From Sphingomonas sp. PP-CE-1A-559 (lineage in GTDB: Bacteria; Pseudomonadota; Alphaproteobacteria; Sphingomonadales; Sphingomonadaceae), in contig NZ_SLYA01000002.1 of assembly GCF_004340965.1 (NCBI RefSeq), positions 868,001 to 932,000 on the forward strand: a stretch of DNA of 64,000 bases, given 5' to 3'. The position numbers and the translations under genes are program-made. Below are positions 26,516 to 36,159 of the stretch, piece after piece (the stretch's first letter is position 1; each line of letters begins with the position of its first letter). The notes below the pieces were generated by a model that saw nothing but the letters and a program-made list of their open reading frames with translations, had not been told where the DNA came from and made no database searches.

Positions 26516-27865
26516 TTGGACAACGCGATGATCGGTCGACGTGCGGCGTTGCTGGGGGGCGTTGCCCTGGCCGCTGGCTGCACGAATAACGGTCGGCTGG
26601 CTGGATTGCCCGCAGCATCGCCGTTCGTCACGGTCGACGGAACCCATTTCCGGCGCGGCGGCAAGCCCTACCGCTATGCCGGCGCCAACATCTGGTACGG
26701 CGCATGGCTCGGTGCCGAGACCGCATACGGCAACCGCGCGCGTCTCGGCCGCGAACTCGACCGCCTGAAGGCGCTCGGCGTGCGCAACCTCCGCATCCTC
26801 GGGTCGGCGGAACTGTCGCCGCTGAAGAACTCGATCACGCCTGGCTTCCGCGACAGGACCGCGACCTATAACGAAGACCTGCTCAAGGGCCTCGACTGGA
26901 TGCTCGCCGAGATGGCGAAGCGAGACGTGACCGCGGTGATTTACCTGACCAACTTCTGGGAATGGTCGGGCGGAATGATGACGTATTTGTCGTGGGTCAA
27001 CGGCGGCAAGTACATCAATATGAACGACCCCGCACATCCGTGGCCCGCGTTCGCCGACTGGAACGCTGCGTTCTATGCCAACGGCCGGGCGCAGGCGATG
27101 TACCGCGACTATATCCGCGCGGTCGTTTCGCGGACGAACACCGTGACGGGCGTCGCCTACGCCGCGGACCCGACGATCATGGCGTGGCAGTTGGCGAACG
27201 AGCCGCGTCCGGCCGGCGGACCCGCGGTGGCCATACCCAACCTGCCCGCTTTCTACAGCTGGATCGACGAGACCGCGCGGTACATCAAGACGCTCGATCC
27301 GAACCACCTCGTCTCGAGCGGCTCGGAAGGGCTGAAGGGTTCGATCGAGCGCGAGGACGTCGTACTCGCCGCGCACCGTTCGCCGTCGATCGATTACCTC
27401 ACGACGCATATCTGGCCCAACAACTGGACCTGGATGGACGCAGGTGATCTCGCCGGCACCTACGACGCGGGCGCGGCCAAGGTCGCCGGATATATCGGCG
27501 CGCATATCCGGCTGGCGACGACGCTCGGCAAGCCGCTGGTGATCGAGGAGTTCGGTTACCCGCGCGACGGGAGGACCGCCTATGATCCGACCATCACGAC
27601 GGTGTATAAGGATCGGTTTTACCGTCAGATCTATGCGGCGATCGAAACCGATGCCAAGTCCGGCGGACCGCTCGCGGGCTCGAACTTCTGGGCGTGGAAC
27701 GGCGAGGCTCGCACGCCGCATGCCGACCACCGCTTCCAGCGCGGCGACCTCGGCTATATGGGTGACCCGCCACACGAACCGCAGGGCTGGTACGGCGTGT
27801 TCGACAGCGACGCCTCGACGCAAGACGTGATCCGGGCGCATGCCGCAGCAATGGCGGCGTTCTAA
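26516..27865 (+). CDS. GH5 endo-beta-mannanase-like lipoprotein
   Basis: Secreted glycoside hydrolase of family 5, most like subfamily 7 mannanases that cut beta-1,4-mannan internally. The 449-residue frame begins with TTG 26516 behind GGGGGG; an ATG at 26528 is the alternative. Either gives a lipoprotein signal with lipobox LAAGC. The acid/base Glu229 is in [10 protein letters not shown] and the nucleophile Glu345 in [18 protein letters not shown]-type sequence ([11 protein letters not shown]) closes the site. It overlaps the next gene's reading frame region and leads a cluster of four carbohydrate-active enzymes. Confidence 0.9.
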   Translation: MDNAMIGRRAALLGGVALAAGCTNNGRLAGLPAASPFVTVDGTHFRRGGKPYRYAGANIWYGAWLGAETAYGNRARLGRELDRLKALGVRNLRILGSAELSPLKNSITPGFRDRTATYNEDLLKGLDWMLAEMAKRDVTAVIYLTNFWEWSGGMMTYLSWVNGGKYINMNDPAHPWPAFADWNAAFYANGRAQAMYRDYIRAVVSRTNTVTGVAYAADPTIMAWQLANEPRPAGGPAVAIPNLPAFYSWIDETARYIKTLDPNHLVSSGSEGLKGSIEREDVVLAAHRSPSIDYLTTHIWPNNWTWMDAGDLAGTYDAGAAKVAGYIGAHIRLATTLGKPLVIEEFGYPRDGRTAYDPTITTVYKDRFYRQIYAAIETDAKSGGPLAGSNFWAWNGEARTPHADHRFQRGDLGYMGDPPHEPQGWYGVFDSDASTQDVIRAHAAAMAAF

Positions 27866-27900
27866 TGCCGGCCTTGTCGGATCGAACTGGAGCACATGGT

Positions 27901-28995
27901 ATGCGTACGGTTTTGGGCCTGCTCGGTGCAGCGCTGCTGTCGACGTCGGCGGTCGCGACGCCGATCACCGTCACTGCGGTATCGAGCAAGCCCGGTGCTG
28001 CGCTTCCGATGCATATCGGCGGCCGGGTCGAGCGGACGTCGGACGGCTATCGACGCCAATGGCCGGGCACCTATTTCGAAGCGAATTTTCGGGGCGCAGG
28101 CATCCTGCTGAAGATCGGCGACGGGGATGTCACCCTGCGTGTCACGGTGGACTCATCTTCCCCGACGACGCTGTTCAAGCCCAAGCCAGGGCTCTACCGC
28201 GTCACCGGCCTCGCCGACGGGCGCCACGCAATACGCGTCGACGTCGCCAGCGAGAGCCAGGCCGCACCGACCGTCTTCGGCGGATTTTACGCGGCGCCCG
28301 GAACGCGCCCGTTGCCCACCCCCGCCCGGGCGCGGCAGATCGAGTTCATCGGCGACTCCCATACCGTCGGCTATGGCAACGTCTCAGCCCAGCGCGACTG
28401 CACCGAAGCGGAGGTGTGGGCGACGACCGACACCTCGCAAGCCATGCCGGCGCTGGCCGCGAGGCGATACGGCGCGGACTATCAGGTCAATGCGATCTCG
28501 GGTCGGGGGATCGTCCGCAATTACAACGGCATGGCTGCCGACACGCTTCCCGTTGCCTATCCCTTCACGCTGTTCGACAAGGCGACGCGCTACGTCGAGC
28601 CGGCGTGGCACCCGCGCCTGTTCGTGATCGCGCTCGGCACCAACGACTTCACGACGCCGCTCCACCTCGGTGAGCCGTGGAAGACGCGCGAGGCGCTCCA
28701 TGCCGATTACGAGCAGCGTTATGTCGACTTCGTCAGACGCCTCCGGGCCCGCGATCCGGACGCACATGTCGTCCTGTGGGCAACCGACATGGCCGGGGGC
28801 GAGATTGCGGCGGAGGTCGGCAAGGTCGCCGCGCGGTTGAAGGCGGAAGGGCAGCGCAATATCGCGTTCGTGCCCGTCACCGGGCTTGCGTTCACGGGAT
28901 GCCATTCGCATCCGTCGACCGCCGACGATGCGCGGATCACGGCCGCCCTGTCCGGCTATATCGACGCGCATCCCGAGATGTGGGCGCAGCGATAG
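27901..28995 (+). CDS. CE2-like SGNH/GDSL carbohydrate esterase
   Basis: Probable secreted deacetylase of hemicellulose (364 residues). I favour ATG 27901, behind GGAG, because it starts at a signal peptide ([19 protein letters not shown]); an earlier in-frame ATG at 27865 overlaps the GH5 stop. A beta-sandwich N-terminal domain ([22 protein letters not shown]) is followed by an SGNH hydrolase domain with Ser153 in [11 protein letters not shown], the GTND block, and catalytic His337 in CHSHPS. This two-domain layout is that of CE2 acetyl esterases. Removing acetyl groups would help the neighbouring mannanase. Confidence 0.87.
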   Translation: MRTVLGLLGAALLSTSAVATPITVTAVSSKPGAALPMHIGGRVERTSDGYRRQWPGTYFEANFRGAGILLKIGDGDVTLRVTVDSSSPTTLFKPKPGLYRVTGLADGRHAIRVDVASESQAAPTVFGGFYAAPGTRPLPTPARARQIEFIGDSHTVGYGNVSAQRDCTEAEVWATTDTSQAMPALAARRYGADYQVNAISGRGIVRNYNGMAADTLPVAYPFTLFDKATRYVEPAWHPRLFVIALGTNDFTTPLHLGEPWKTREALHADYEQRYVDFVRRLRARDPDAHVVLWATDMAGGEIAAEVGKVAARLKAEGQRNIAFVPVTGLAFTGCHSHPSTADDARITAALSGYIDAHPEMWAQR

Positions 28996-29081
28996 CCAAA
29001 TGATTTGCACCCCGCTGCCCTCACCCGGTAGCGAGGATACGAGAACAGGGTCGCGTCAGCGCACCGTCCGGGGAGAATGAG

Positions 29082-31610
29082 ATGTCGGCCAGTTTTTCCA
29101 GCCTCACGATCGCGCTTCTGCTGCAATCAGCGGCGACGCCCGTAGCGGCACCGACCGCGCCGCTTTCGCCCGTCGCGCATCCCGAGATCTGGCCGACCGC
29201 CAACGCCCGCCCCTCGCGCGATCCCAAGGTCGAGGCGCGGATCGACGCGATCATAAAGCGCATGTCCGTGGAGGACAAGATCGGCCAGCTGATCCAGGTC
29301 GATATCGCCAGCATCGAGCCTTCCGACCTGCGCACGTACAAGCTCGGCTCGATCCTCAACGGCGGCAACGCCGGCCCGCACGGCAACGACCTCGCGCCGC
29401 CGGTCGAATGGCTGAAGCTCGCGGACGAGTTCTATGATGCGTCGATGGCGCGCAGCGACGGCCGCCCCGCGATCCCGGTGATCTGGGGCACCGACGCGGT
29501 CCACGGCAACAACAACATTCCCGGCGCGACGCTCTTCCCGCACAATATCGGGCTCGGCGCGGCGCGTGATCGCGACCTGATGCGCGAGATCGGCCACGTC
29601 ACCGCGATCGAGACCGCCGCCGCCGGGATCGACTGGACCTTCGCCCCCACGCTCGCGGTCGTCCGCGACGATCGCTGGGGGCGGACGTACGAGAGCTATT
29701 CCGAAGAGCCACAGATCCAGGCGGATTACGCCGGCGCGGTGATCGAAGGCGTCCAGGGCAAGGTCGGTACCAAGGAGTTCCTCGCCCCCGATCACGTCAT
29801 CGCGACAACCAAGCACTTCCTCGGCGATGGCGGCACCGGCGGGCGCGACCAGGGTGATGCGCTGATCCCCGAGACCGTGCTGCGCGACATCCATCTCGGT
29901 GGCTATCCGGCTGCGATCGAGGCCGGCACCCAGTCGGTGATGGCCAGCTTCTCGAGCTGGAACGGCGCCAAGATGCACGGCAACAAGAGCCTGCTGACCG
30001 GCGTGCTCAAGGATCGCCTTCGCTTCGACGGCTTCGTGGTCGGCGACTGGAACGGCCACGGCCAAGTCGACGGCTGCTCGAACGAGAGCTGCGCCGCCGC
30101 GATCAACGCCGGGCTCGACATGTTCATGTATTCGGGCAGCGGCTGGAAGACGCTCTACGCCAACACGCTGAAACAGGCGCAGTCGGGCGAGATCCCCGCC
30201 GCGCGGCTCGACGACGCAGTCCGCCGCATCCTCCGCGTGAAGATCCGCGCCGGCACGTTCGATCGCGGTCGTCCATCGTCGCGGGCGCTCGCCGGCAAGA
30301 TGAACCTGATCGGTGCGGCCGACCACCGGGCGATCGCCCGCCGCGCAGCACGGGAATCGATGGTGCTGCTCAAGAACGAAGGCGGTCTGCTCCCGCTGAA
30401 GCCTTCCGCCAACATCCTCGTCGCAGGCGGGGGTGCGGACAACATTCCGCAACAGGCCGGTGGCTGGTCGCTGACGTGGCAGGGCGGCGGCACCACCAAC
30501 GCGAACTTCCCCAACGCCGAGACGATCTGGTCGGGGATCAGCACCGCGGTCAAGGACGCCGGCGGCACCGCGACGCTGTCGACCGACGGCAGCTTCGCCA
30601 AGAAGCCCGATGCGGCGATCGTCGTGTTCGGCGAACAGCCTTATGCCGAGTTCAAGGGCGATCGCCCGAACCTGGAATACAGCCCAGAGGACAAGTCCGA
30701 CCTCGACCTCCTGCGGAAACTGAAGGCCGCGGGCGTCCCCGTCGTCGCGGTGTTCCTGTCGGGGCGTCCGCTCTGGGTGAACGCCGAACTCAACGCGTCC
30801 GATGCGTTCGTCGCGGCGTTCCTGCCGGGCAGCGAAGGCGGCGGCGTCGCCGACGTGTTGTTCCGCAAGAAAGATGGCAGCGTCGCCAACGACTTCCGCG
30901 GCAAATTGAGTTTCTCCTGGCCGAAGCGTCCCGACCAGTATGTCCTCAATCGCTCCGACCCTGGCTACGACCCGCTGTTCGCATTCGGCTACGGGCTGAG
31001 CTACGCCAAGCCGGGCAGCGTACCGAAGCTTGACGAAGCGCGGCCGGCCGGCATGGCCGCATCGTCCAACGGCACGATCTTCGGCAAGGGCCGCGTCCCC
31101 GAAGGCTGGTCGCTCGCGCTGGTCGAGCAGGGCCAGTCGAAGGTCCGCCTGCTCGGTGTCAACGCGACGACCGCGACCAAGCGCCTTACCGCCTCCGCGG
31201 TCGACCGCCGCCGCCAGGAAGACGCGCGCGCGTTCGTCTGGACCGGTGGCCCCGCCGAAACGCGGGTCGAGGCGTCGGGTCCGCTCGATCTCACACGCGA
31301 GAGCAATGGCGAACTCAGCTTGGTCGTGGACGTCCGCGTCGATCGCGCAGGCAGCGCACCGGTCGGTATCGGCATGGTCAGCAACGACGGCAACGCGGTC
31401 ACCGTCCCGATCACGAAGGCGCTCGCGGCGGGCAAGTCGGGCGACTGGCAGCAGGTCATCGTCCCGCTGCAATGCTTCGCCAAGCGCGGCATCGACATGG
31501 CGCACGTCACCGCACCGTTCGTGATCGCCACCGACGGCAAGCTCGGCCTGTCGATCTCCGACGTGAAGATCGACTCCGCTCCGGTACCGATGACCAAATG
31601 CGGCGATTGA
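29082..31610 (+). CDS. GH3 beta-glucosidase-like exo-hydrolase
   Basis: Large 842-residue GH3 enzyme that removes glucose (or related sugars) from the non-reducing end of beta-glucans. A signal-like N-terminus is followed by the catalytic TIM barrel (IPVIWGTDAVHGNNNIPGATLFPHNIGLGAARD, TKHFLGDGGTGGRDQGD) with nucleophile Asp322 in GFVVGDWNGHG, then the alpha/beta sandwich (ESMVLLKNEGGLLPL, FGEQPYAEFKGDR). A C-terminal beta-rich region of about 200 residues resembles the extra domain of ExoP-type GH3 enzymes. Its 3' end overlaps the GH9 start by 13 bases. Confidence 0.92.
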   Translation: MSASFSSLTIALLLQSAATPVAAPTAPLSPVAHPEIWPTANARPSRDPKVEARIDAIIKRMSVEDKIGQLIQVDIASIEPSDLRTYKLGSILNGGNAGPHGNDLAPPVEWLKLADEFYDASMARSDGRPAIPVIWGTDAVHGNNNIPGATLFPHNIGLGAARDRDLMREIGHVTAIETAAAGIDWTFAPTLAVVRDDRWGRTYESYSEEPQIQADYAGAVIEGVQGKVGTKEFLAPDHVIATTKHFLGDGGTGGRDQGDALIPETVLRDIHLGGYPAAIEAGTQSVMASFSSWNGAKMHGNKSLLTGVLKDRLRFDGFVVGDWNGHGQVDGCSNESCAAAINAGLDMFMYSGSGWKTLYANTLKQAQSGEIPAARLDDAVRRILRVKIRAGTFDRGRPSSRALAGKMNLIGAADHRAIARRAARESMVLLKNEGGLLPLKPSANILVAGGGADNIPQQAGGWSLTWQGGGTTNANFPNAETIWSGISTAVKDAGGTATLSTDGSFAKKPDAAIVVFGEQPYAEFKGDRPNLEYSPEDKSDLDLLRKLKAAGVPVVAVFLSGRPLWVNAELNASDAFVAAFLPGSEGGGVADVLFRKKDGSVANDFRGKLSFSWPKRPDQYVLNRSDPGYDPLFAFGYGLSYAKPGSVPKLDEARPAGMAASSNGTIFGKGRVPEGWSLALVEQGQSKVRLLGVNATTATKRLTASAVDRRRQEDARAFVWTGGPAETRVEASGPLDLTRESNGELSLVVDVRVDRAGSAPVGIGMVSNDGNAVTVPITKALAAGKSGDWQQVIVPLQCFAKRGIDMAHVTAPFVIATDGKLGLSISDVKIDSAPVPMTKCGD

Positions 31611-33424
31611 GTCCCTCCCTGCTCGGTGCGGCGGCCGTCCTGCTGACGACGGCTGCTACGCAACCCCCGCCCGCGTCGATCCGGATCGACCAGGCGGGGT
31701 TCGAGACGCGCGGTTCCAAGATCGCCGTCCTGCCGTCCACGCAAGGCACCCCGTTGGCGTGGACGTTGTCCGATGCGCGCGGCAAGATCGTCGCTGCGGG
31801 GAAGACGATACCCGTAGGGCCAGACGCCGCCTCGGGCGAAAGCGTCCACCGGATCGACTTCGGCAGCTTCAGGACGCCCGGCACCGGCTATCGCCTGCAC
31901 GTCGGCGCGACCGCCAGCCACCCCTTCGTGATCGCGGACCGCCCATTCGCGCCCGTCGCTACCGCCGCGATGGCGTTCTTCTATCAGCAACGCAGCGGCG
32001 TGCCGATCCTGCCCGCGTTCGTCGAGCGCAGCGACCTTGCCCGCCCTGCCGGTCATGCCCCCGACGTCGCCACCTGCTTCGCCGGTCGCGATCAGAAGGG
32101 CGTCAAATGGCCCGGTTGCGACTATAAGATCGACGCGACCGGCGGCTGGTACGATGCCGGTGACCACGGCAAGTACGTCGTCAACGGCGGGGTCTCGACC
32201 TGGACGCTGCTAGATCTCCACGAGCGCCTGGCCGCGTTCGGTGACGCCAACGCCTTCGCCGACGGTCGCCTCGCGCTGCCAGAACGCACCAACGGCAAGG
32301 ACGACCTGCTCGACGAAGCGCGCGTCGAAGTCGCCTTCCTGCTCGCCATGCAGATTCCCGATGGCACCAAGCTCGCCATTGCCCCGGACGCGGGCGTCGC
32401 GGGCAAGGCCATCACCCGGTTCGAGACGATCGACGCAAGCGGGCTGGTGCACACCAAGATCGCCGACGAGAATTGGACGGGCATCCCGACCGCACCGGCC
32501 GACGATCACCAGACGCGGTTCCTCTATCCGCCCTCGACCGCTGCAACGCTCAACATGGTCGGCGTCGCGGCGCAGTGCGCGCGGATCTGGCGGACGATCG
32601 ATCCGGTCTTCGCCACGAAATGCCTCAACGCGGCACGACGTGGCTGGGCTGCGGCACTTCGTCACCCGAACCTGCTCACCAGTTCGGACTTCACTGGCAG
32701 TGGCGGCTATGGCGACCCGGATGTCCGTGACGAGTTCACCTTCGCTGCCGCGCAACTCTACGCAACCACCAAAGAACCGGTTTTCCTCGATCGCCTGCGC
32801 AAGGACGGGATCTTCACCGACCCCGGCACGGATATCGGCTGGGGATCGCTCAAGCTGGCAGGCGCGATGACGCTGGCGACCGTGCCCGACGCGCTGCCCG
32901 CAGACGATCGCGCGAGACTTCGAAGCCGGATCACCGCGCTTGCAGACGGCTTCGTCGCCGAAGGCAAGCGCAGCGGCTACGGCATACCCTTTGGCGGCAC
33001 CAACTACCCCTGGGGCTCGAGCAGTTCGATCCTCAACCGCGCGATCGTGCTCGGCGTCGCGTGGCAGATCGACCGCAAGCCCGCGTACCGCGATGCGGTC
33101 GTGGCAAGCCTCGACTACATCCTCGGCCGCAATCCGTTAGACCGGTCCTACGTCACCGGCATCGGCACGCGCCCGGTGCAGCACCCGCACCACCGCTTCT
33201 GGGCCGCCGCGGCGGACAAGCGCTATCCGGCACCCCCTACCGGCGTGCTGTCGGGTGGTCCCAACTCCGCGGCGGCAGACGAACCCGGTCCGATGAAGGG
33301 TTGCGCACCGCCAACCTGCTGGATCGACGACTACCGCGCGTTCACCGTCAACGAGGTCGCGATCAACTGGAACGCGCCGCTCGTCTGGACCGCCGCGTTC
33401 CTGGACGCGACGCGGGGGCGCTAG
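31598..33424 (+). CDS. GH9 endoglucanase-like protein
   Basis: Secreted GH9 family enzyme (608 residues) that hydrolyses beta-1,4-glucan. ATG 31598 yields a signal peptide (MRRLSPSLLGAAAVLLTTAATQPPP). An Ig-like/CelD_N domain (SIRIDQAGFETRGSKIAVL) precedes the (alpha/alpha)6 catalytic domain. The catalytic Asp pair is in GGWYDAGDHGKYV (Asp186, Asp189) and the general acid Glu586 in FTVNEVAINWNAPLVW. FNYALG-type metal or structural loops are represented by DYILGRNPLDRSYVTGIG. It is translationally coupled to the GH3 gene and ends the cluster. Confidence 0.92.
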   Translation: MRRLSPSLLGAAAVLLTTAATQPPPASIRIDQAGFETRGSKIAVLPSTQGTPLAWTLSDARGKIVAAGKTIPVGPDAASGESVHRIDFGSFRTPGTGYRLHVGATASHPFVIADRPFAPVATAAMAFFYQQRSGVPILPAFVERSDLARPAGHAPDVATCFAGRDQKGVKWPGCDYKIDATGGWYDAGDHGKYVVNGGVSTWTLLDLHERLAAFGDANAFADGRLALPERTNGKDDLLDEARVEVAFLLAMQIPDGTKLAIAPDAGVAGKAITRFETIDASGLVHTKIADENWTGIPTAPADDHQTRFLYPPSTAATLNMVGVAAQCARIWRTIDPVFATKCLNAARRGWAAALRHPNLLTSSDFTGSGGYGDPDVRDEFTFAAAQLYATTKEPVFLDRLRKDGIFTDPGTDIGWGSLKLAGAMTLATVPDALPADDRARLRSRITALADGFVAEGKRSGYGIPFGGTNYPWGSSSSILNRAIVLGVAWQIDRKPAYRDAVVASLDYILGRNPLDRSYVTGIGTRPVQHPHHRFWAAAADKRYPAPPTGVLSGGPNSAAADEPGPMKGCAPPTCWIDDYRAFTVNEVAINWNAPLVWTAAFLDATRGR

Positions 33425-33531
33425 GTCGACCGATCGCCAAGATCGTTACGCGATCGTCGATTGCCCGTGTCCTTACGTCACGCTACACTCTTCCCGTTGG
33501 CCCGTTCTCGGATGGGTCGGCATGATCGCAC

Positions 33532-33730
33532 CGGTGCTCCGCGAGGAGCTTAATAGGGAACGCGGTGAGGGTGGCTTGACCACCTGATGCCGAGGCTGTC
33601 CCTGCAACTGTAAGCGGCGAGCGTGATGCATGTGCGTGGTCGGGCAAAGTCCCCGGTCACCAGCCACTGGACCGATCGGTCTGGGAAGGTTGTGCATCGG
33701 GCGTTGACCCGTGAGCCAGGAGACCTGCCG
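33532..33730 (+). promoter_or_regulatory. Cobalamin (B12) riboswitch
   Basis: All main blocks of the adenosylcobalamin riboswitch occur in order: AATAGGGAAC (33552-33561) with GGTG, GGCTGTCCCTGCAACTGTAA (33594-33613), GCCACTGG (33663-33670), GGGAAGG, and the B12 box GAGCCAGGAGACCTGCC (33713-33729). The ends may pair through CCGGTG near 33531 and GCCGG near 33727. When B12 is plentiful such elements turn off downstream expression. The rest of 33425-33978 holds no gene; it includes a leader of about 240 bases between the aptamer and the receptor start codon. Confidence 0.95.
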
Positions 33731-33938
33731 GCGTGTGGTCGCTCTTGCCTGGTCCAGGGGATGGCCGAGGCACGGTACTCCGTCTGAGCGACGATGTGTG
33801 CGGTGGGGACCGCATGGGCAGGCGTGCCGGTCGCGATGGCGTCCGTCGGGTACGACTGCTTCCGTTCGCTTGGACGTGCTCGGGCAATCCGCTCGTGGCG
33901 CGCTCGCCGGCGCACGTTCGAGCCTCGTGCTCGGTGAG

Positions 33939-33972
33939 AGGCCCCTGCCGGTTCGTCCGACGCCTCGGGGGC
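33939..33972 (+). promoter_or_regulatory. Hairpin covering the Shine-Dalgarno of the riboswitch-controlled receptor
   Basis: GCCCC (33941-33945) can pair with GGGGC (33968-33972). The G-run 33967-33971 is also the only ribosome-binding-like sequence, 7 bases before ATG 33979. The right arm is followed by TTTT. The element could therefore work as a terminator or as a sequestering stem, the likely expression platform of the B12 riboswitch. Base pairing is seen; switching is inferred. Confidence 0.5.
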
Positions 33973-33978
33973 TTTTAT

Positions 33979-36159
33979 ATGTCGTTTCCATCACCGTATG
34001 CCGCGTTTGCCGCGTCCTTGCTCGTCACCTTCCTACCATCCCTGGCCAGCGCGCAGACCGGGGAGGACCGTTCGGCGGGTAGCGCCGACGATATCCTCGT
34101 CACCGGCCGGCACCAGGCCGACCTTACGGTTCCGAACTCGACAGGCAGCCGCCTGAACCTCTCCCCGCTCGAAACGCCGGCGACGCTGTCGACGATCGAC
34201 GGCAATACGATCCGGACGCGCGGCGACGTGTCCGTGAACGACGCAACCAGCCGCGCGCCCGGCATCACCAGCGTCGCCAACCTCGGCAATGGTGGCACGG
34301 CGCTCGCCGCGCGCGGGTTCAGCGGTCAGGGTTCGGTGTTGCAACTGATCGACGGTATTCGCCTCTTTCCTGCGGCCGGCACGATCACCTTTCCGAGCGA
34401 CCCCTGGATGGTCGAGCGGATCGACGTGCTCAGCGGTCCGGCTTCCGTCCTGTACGGTCAAGGTGCGCTAGGCGGCGCGGTCAACGTGCTGATGCGCAAG
34501 CCGAATACACGGCACACCGATGTGGACGGCGAGATCGGCTATGGATCGCAGGACAGTTTCCACGTCGCAGCCGGTGCCGGTGGACCGCTCGACGAGCATC
34601 TCTCCTACCGCGTTGACGGCAGCTACAGGCGGTCCGACGGATATGTCGATCGCGGGCAATCACGAAGCTACGCGCTGTCGGGGACGTTGCGCTGGGCACC
34701 GACCGATCGGTTCGTCGTCACGGTGCGCGACGATTACGGCAACCAGAATCCGATGCGCTATTTCGGCACGCCGCTGATCGACGGACGGCTCGACCACGAC
34801 AATCGCGACCGCAACTACAACACGCGCGACGGCCATGTTCGCTACCGCGACAACCGGACCAGCCTGCAGGTCGATTGGCAGCCGAGCGAGACGCTCACGA
34901 TCAGCAATCAAGCGTACCGGCTCACCTCCAAGCGCGAGTGGCTCAACCTCGAAAGCTATTGCTGGCTGGCGGCGGACGGCTTCTGCCCCAACGGCGCGAA
35001 TGACGTGCGCGCCACGCCCGAGGGCATCTATCGCACCGACATGACCGGGATCGTCCACGATCAGACGCAATGGGGCGACCAGGGTAGCGTGACGCTCAAG
35101 ACGCGGATCGCGGACGGCGTGACCAACGACGTCGTCGCGGGCTTCGACGTGAACCTCGTCAAGCTCACCTATTCGCACAATTTCGGCGCCGACCCGCAAG
35201 TCTCGGTGGTCGATCCGTTCGTGTTCGATCCTGGCGTGATCGTCGACACGCAGGGGATCGCACCGCGGTATCGCACGCGGACGAACGAATATGCGATCTT
35301 CGCTGAGGACCGATTGAAGCTTGGCGAGCATGTCTCGATCGTCGGCGGCATCCGCTACGAGCGCGATCGGATACGGCGCTGGACGATCGACTCGACTGCC
35401 GCGGTCCCGACCGAAAGCTTCGCGCTGGACAAGCGGCTCGGCAACACGACTTGGCGGGTCGGGACCGTCTATCAGCCAGTCCCGACGGTTTCGTTCTACG
35501 CGCAATATGCCACCGGCGTCGATCCGCTGGGGACGCTGACGACCTATACGACCGGGCAGGTCCAGTTCAGCAACGCGACGGGCGACCAGGTCGAGGCGGG
35601 CGCCAAGGCCGTGTTCCTGGGTGGCCGCGGCACCGCGACGATCGCCGCCTATCGCATCGTCAAGAAGGGACTGTTGTCGCAACTAACCCCGACGAGCCCG
35701 ATCGAGCAGGTCGGGCAGCGATCCGCGAAGGGTATCGAGGCCGCGGTGTCGCTCGACTTGCCGGCAGGGTTCGGGATCGATGCCAACGGCAGCGTATTGG
35801 AGGCACGGTTCGACGACTTCGTCTCGGGCGAAAGGAGTTTTGCCGGCAACACGCCACCCGACGTCCCCGAGGCGACGGCGAACCTGTGGCTGAGTTGGAC
35901 CGCGACACCGGCGGTCCAGGCGCGTGCCGGACTGCGCTATGTCGGGCGAAGATTCTCCGACAACGCCAATGCTTTCCGCATTCCAGGCTATGCGACGGTC
36001 GACGCGACGCTGTCCTACGCGGTGACGCCGCGGGTCGCGGTCGACGTGCATGTCTATAATCTGTTCGACAAGGATTATGCGATCAACAGCTACGGCGCGC
36101 AGCAATGGGTGCTGGGACGGCCGCGGGCCTTGGACGTGTCGCTTCGTGCCGGTTTCTGA
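33979..36159 (+). CDS. TonB-dependent receptor under cobalamin riboswitch
   Basis: Outer-membrane TonB-dependent receptor of 726 residues. ATG 33979 starts a signal peptide (MSFPSPYAAFAASLLVTFLPSLASAQ). A TonB-box-like DDILVTGR is followed by the plug (LSPLETPATLSTIDGNTIRTRG, GFSGQGSVLQLIDGIRLFPA, VERIDVLSGPASVLYGQGALGGAVNVLMRKP) and a barrel ending in the C-terminal Phe of LRAGF. The riboswitch upstream argues for a corrinoid or a cobalt-containing ligand, yet the plug resembles siderophore receptors (FhuA/FecA-like SGPASVLYG), so ligand identity is open. It overlaps the PepSY gene by 14 bases. Confidence 0.93.
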   Translation: MSFPSPYAAFAASLLVTFLPSLASAQTGEDRSAGSADDILVTGRHQADLTVPNSTGSRLNLSPLETPATLSTIDGNTIRTRGDVSVNDATSRAPGITSVANLGNGGTALAARGFSGQGSVLQLIDGIRLFPAAGTITFPSDPWMVERIDVLSGPASVLYGQGALGGAVNVLMRKPNTRHTDVDGEIGYGSQDSFHVAAGAGGPLDEHLSYRVDGSYRRSDGYVDRGQSRSYALSGTLRWAPTDRFVVTVRDDYGNQNPMRYFGTPLIDGRLDHDNRDRNYNTRDGHVRYRDNRTSLQVDWQPSETLTISNQAYRLTSKREWLNLESYCWLAADGFCPNGANDVRATPEGIYRTDMTGIVHDQTQWGDQGSVTLKTRIADGVTNDVVAGFDVNLVKLTYSHNFGADPQVSVVDPFVFDPGVIVDTQGIAPRYRTRTNEYAIFAEDRLKLGEHVSIVGGIRYERDRIRRWTIDSTAAVPTESFALDKRLGNTTWRVGTVYQPVPTVSFYAQYATGVDPLGTLTTYTTGQVQFSNATGDQVEAGAKAVFLGGRGTATIAAYRIVKKGLLSQLTPTSPIEQVGQRSAKGIEAAVSLDLPAGFGIDANGSVLEARFDDFVSGERSFAGNTPPDVPEATANLWLSWTATPAVQARAGLRYVGRRFSDNANAFRIPGYATVDATLSYAVTPRVAVDVHVYNLFDKDYAINSYGAQQWVLGRPRALDVSLRAGF

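Noticed and set aside
26246-27895. Upstream extension of the poxB frame on the minus strand
   Set aside because: The frame is open but antisense to the GH5 gene and of biased composition; poxB homology begins at 26245 with a good ribosome binding site.
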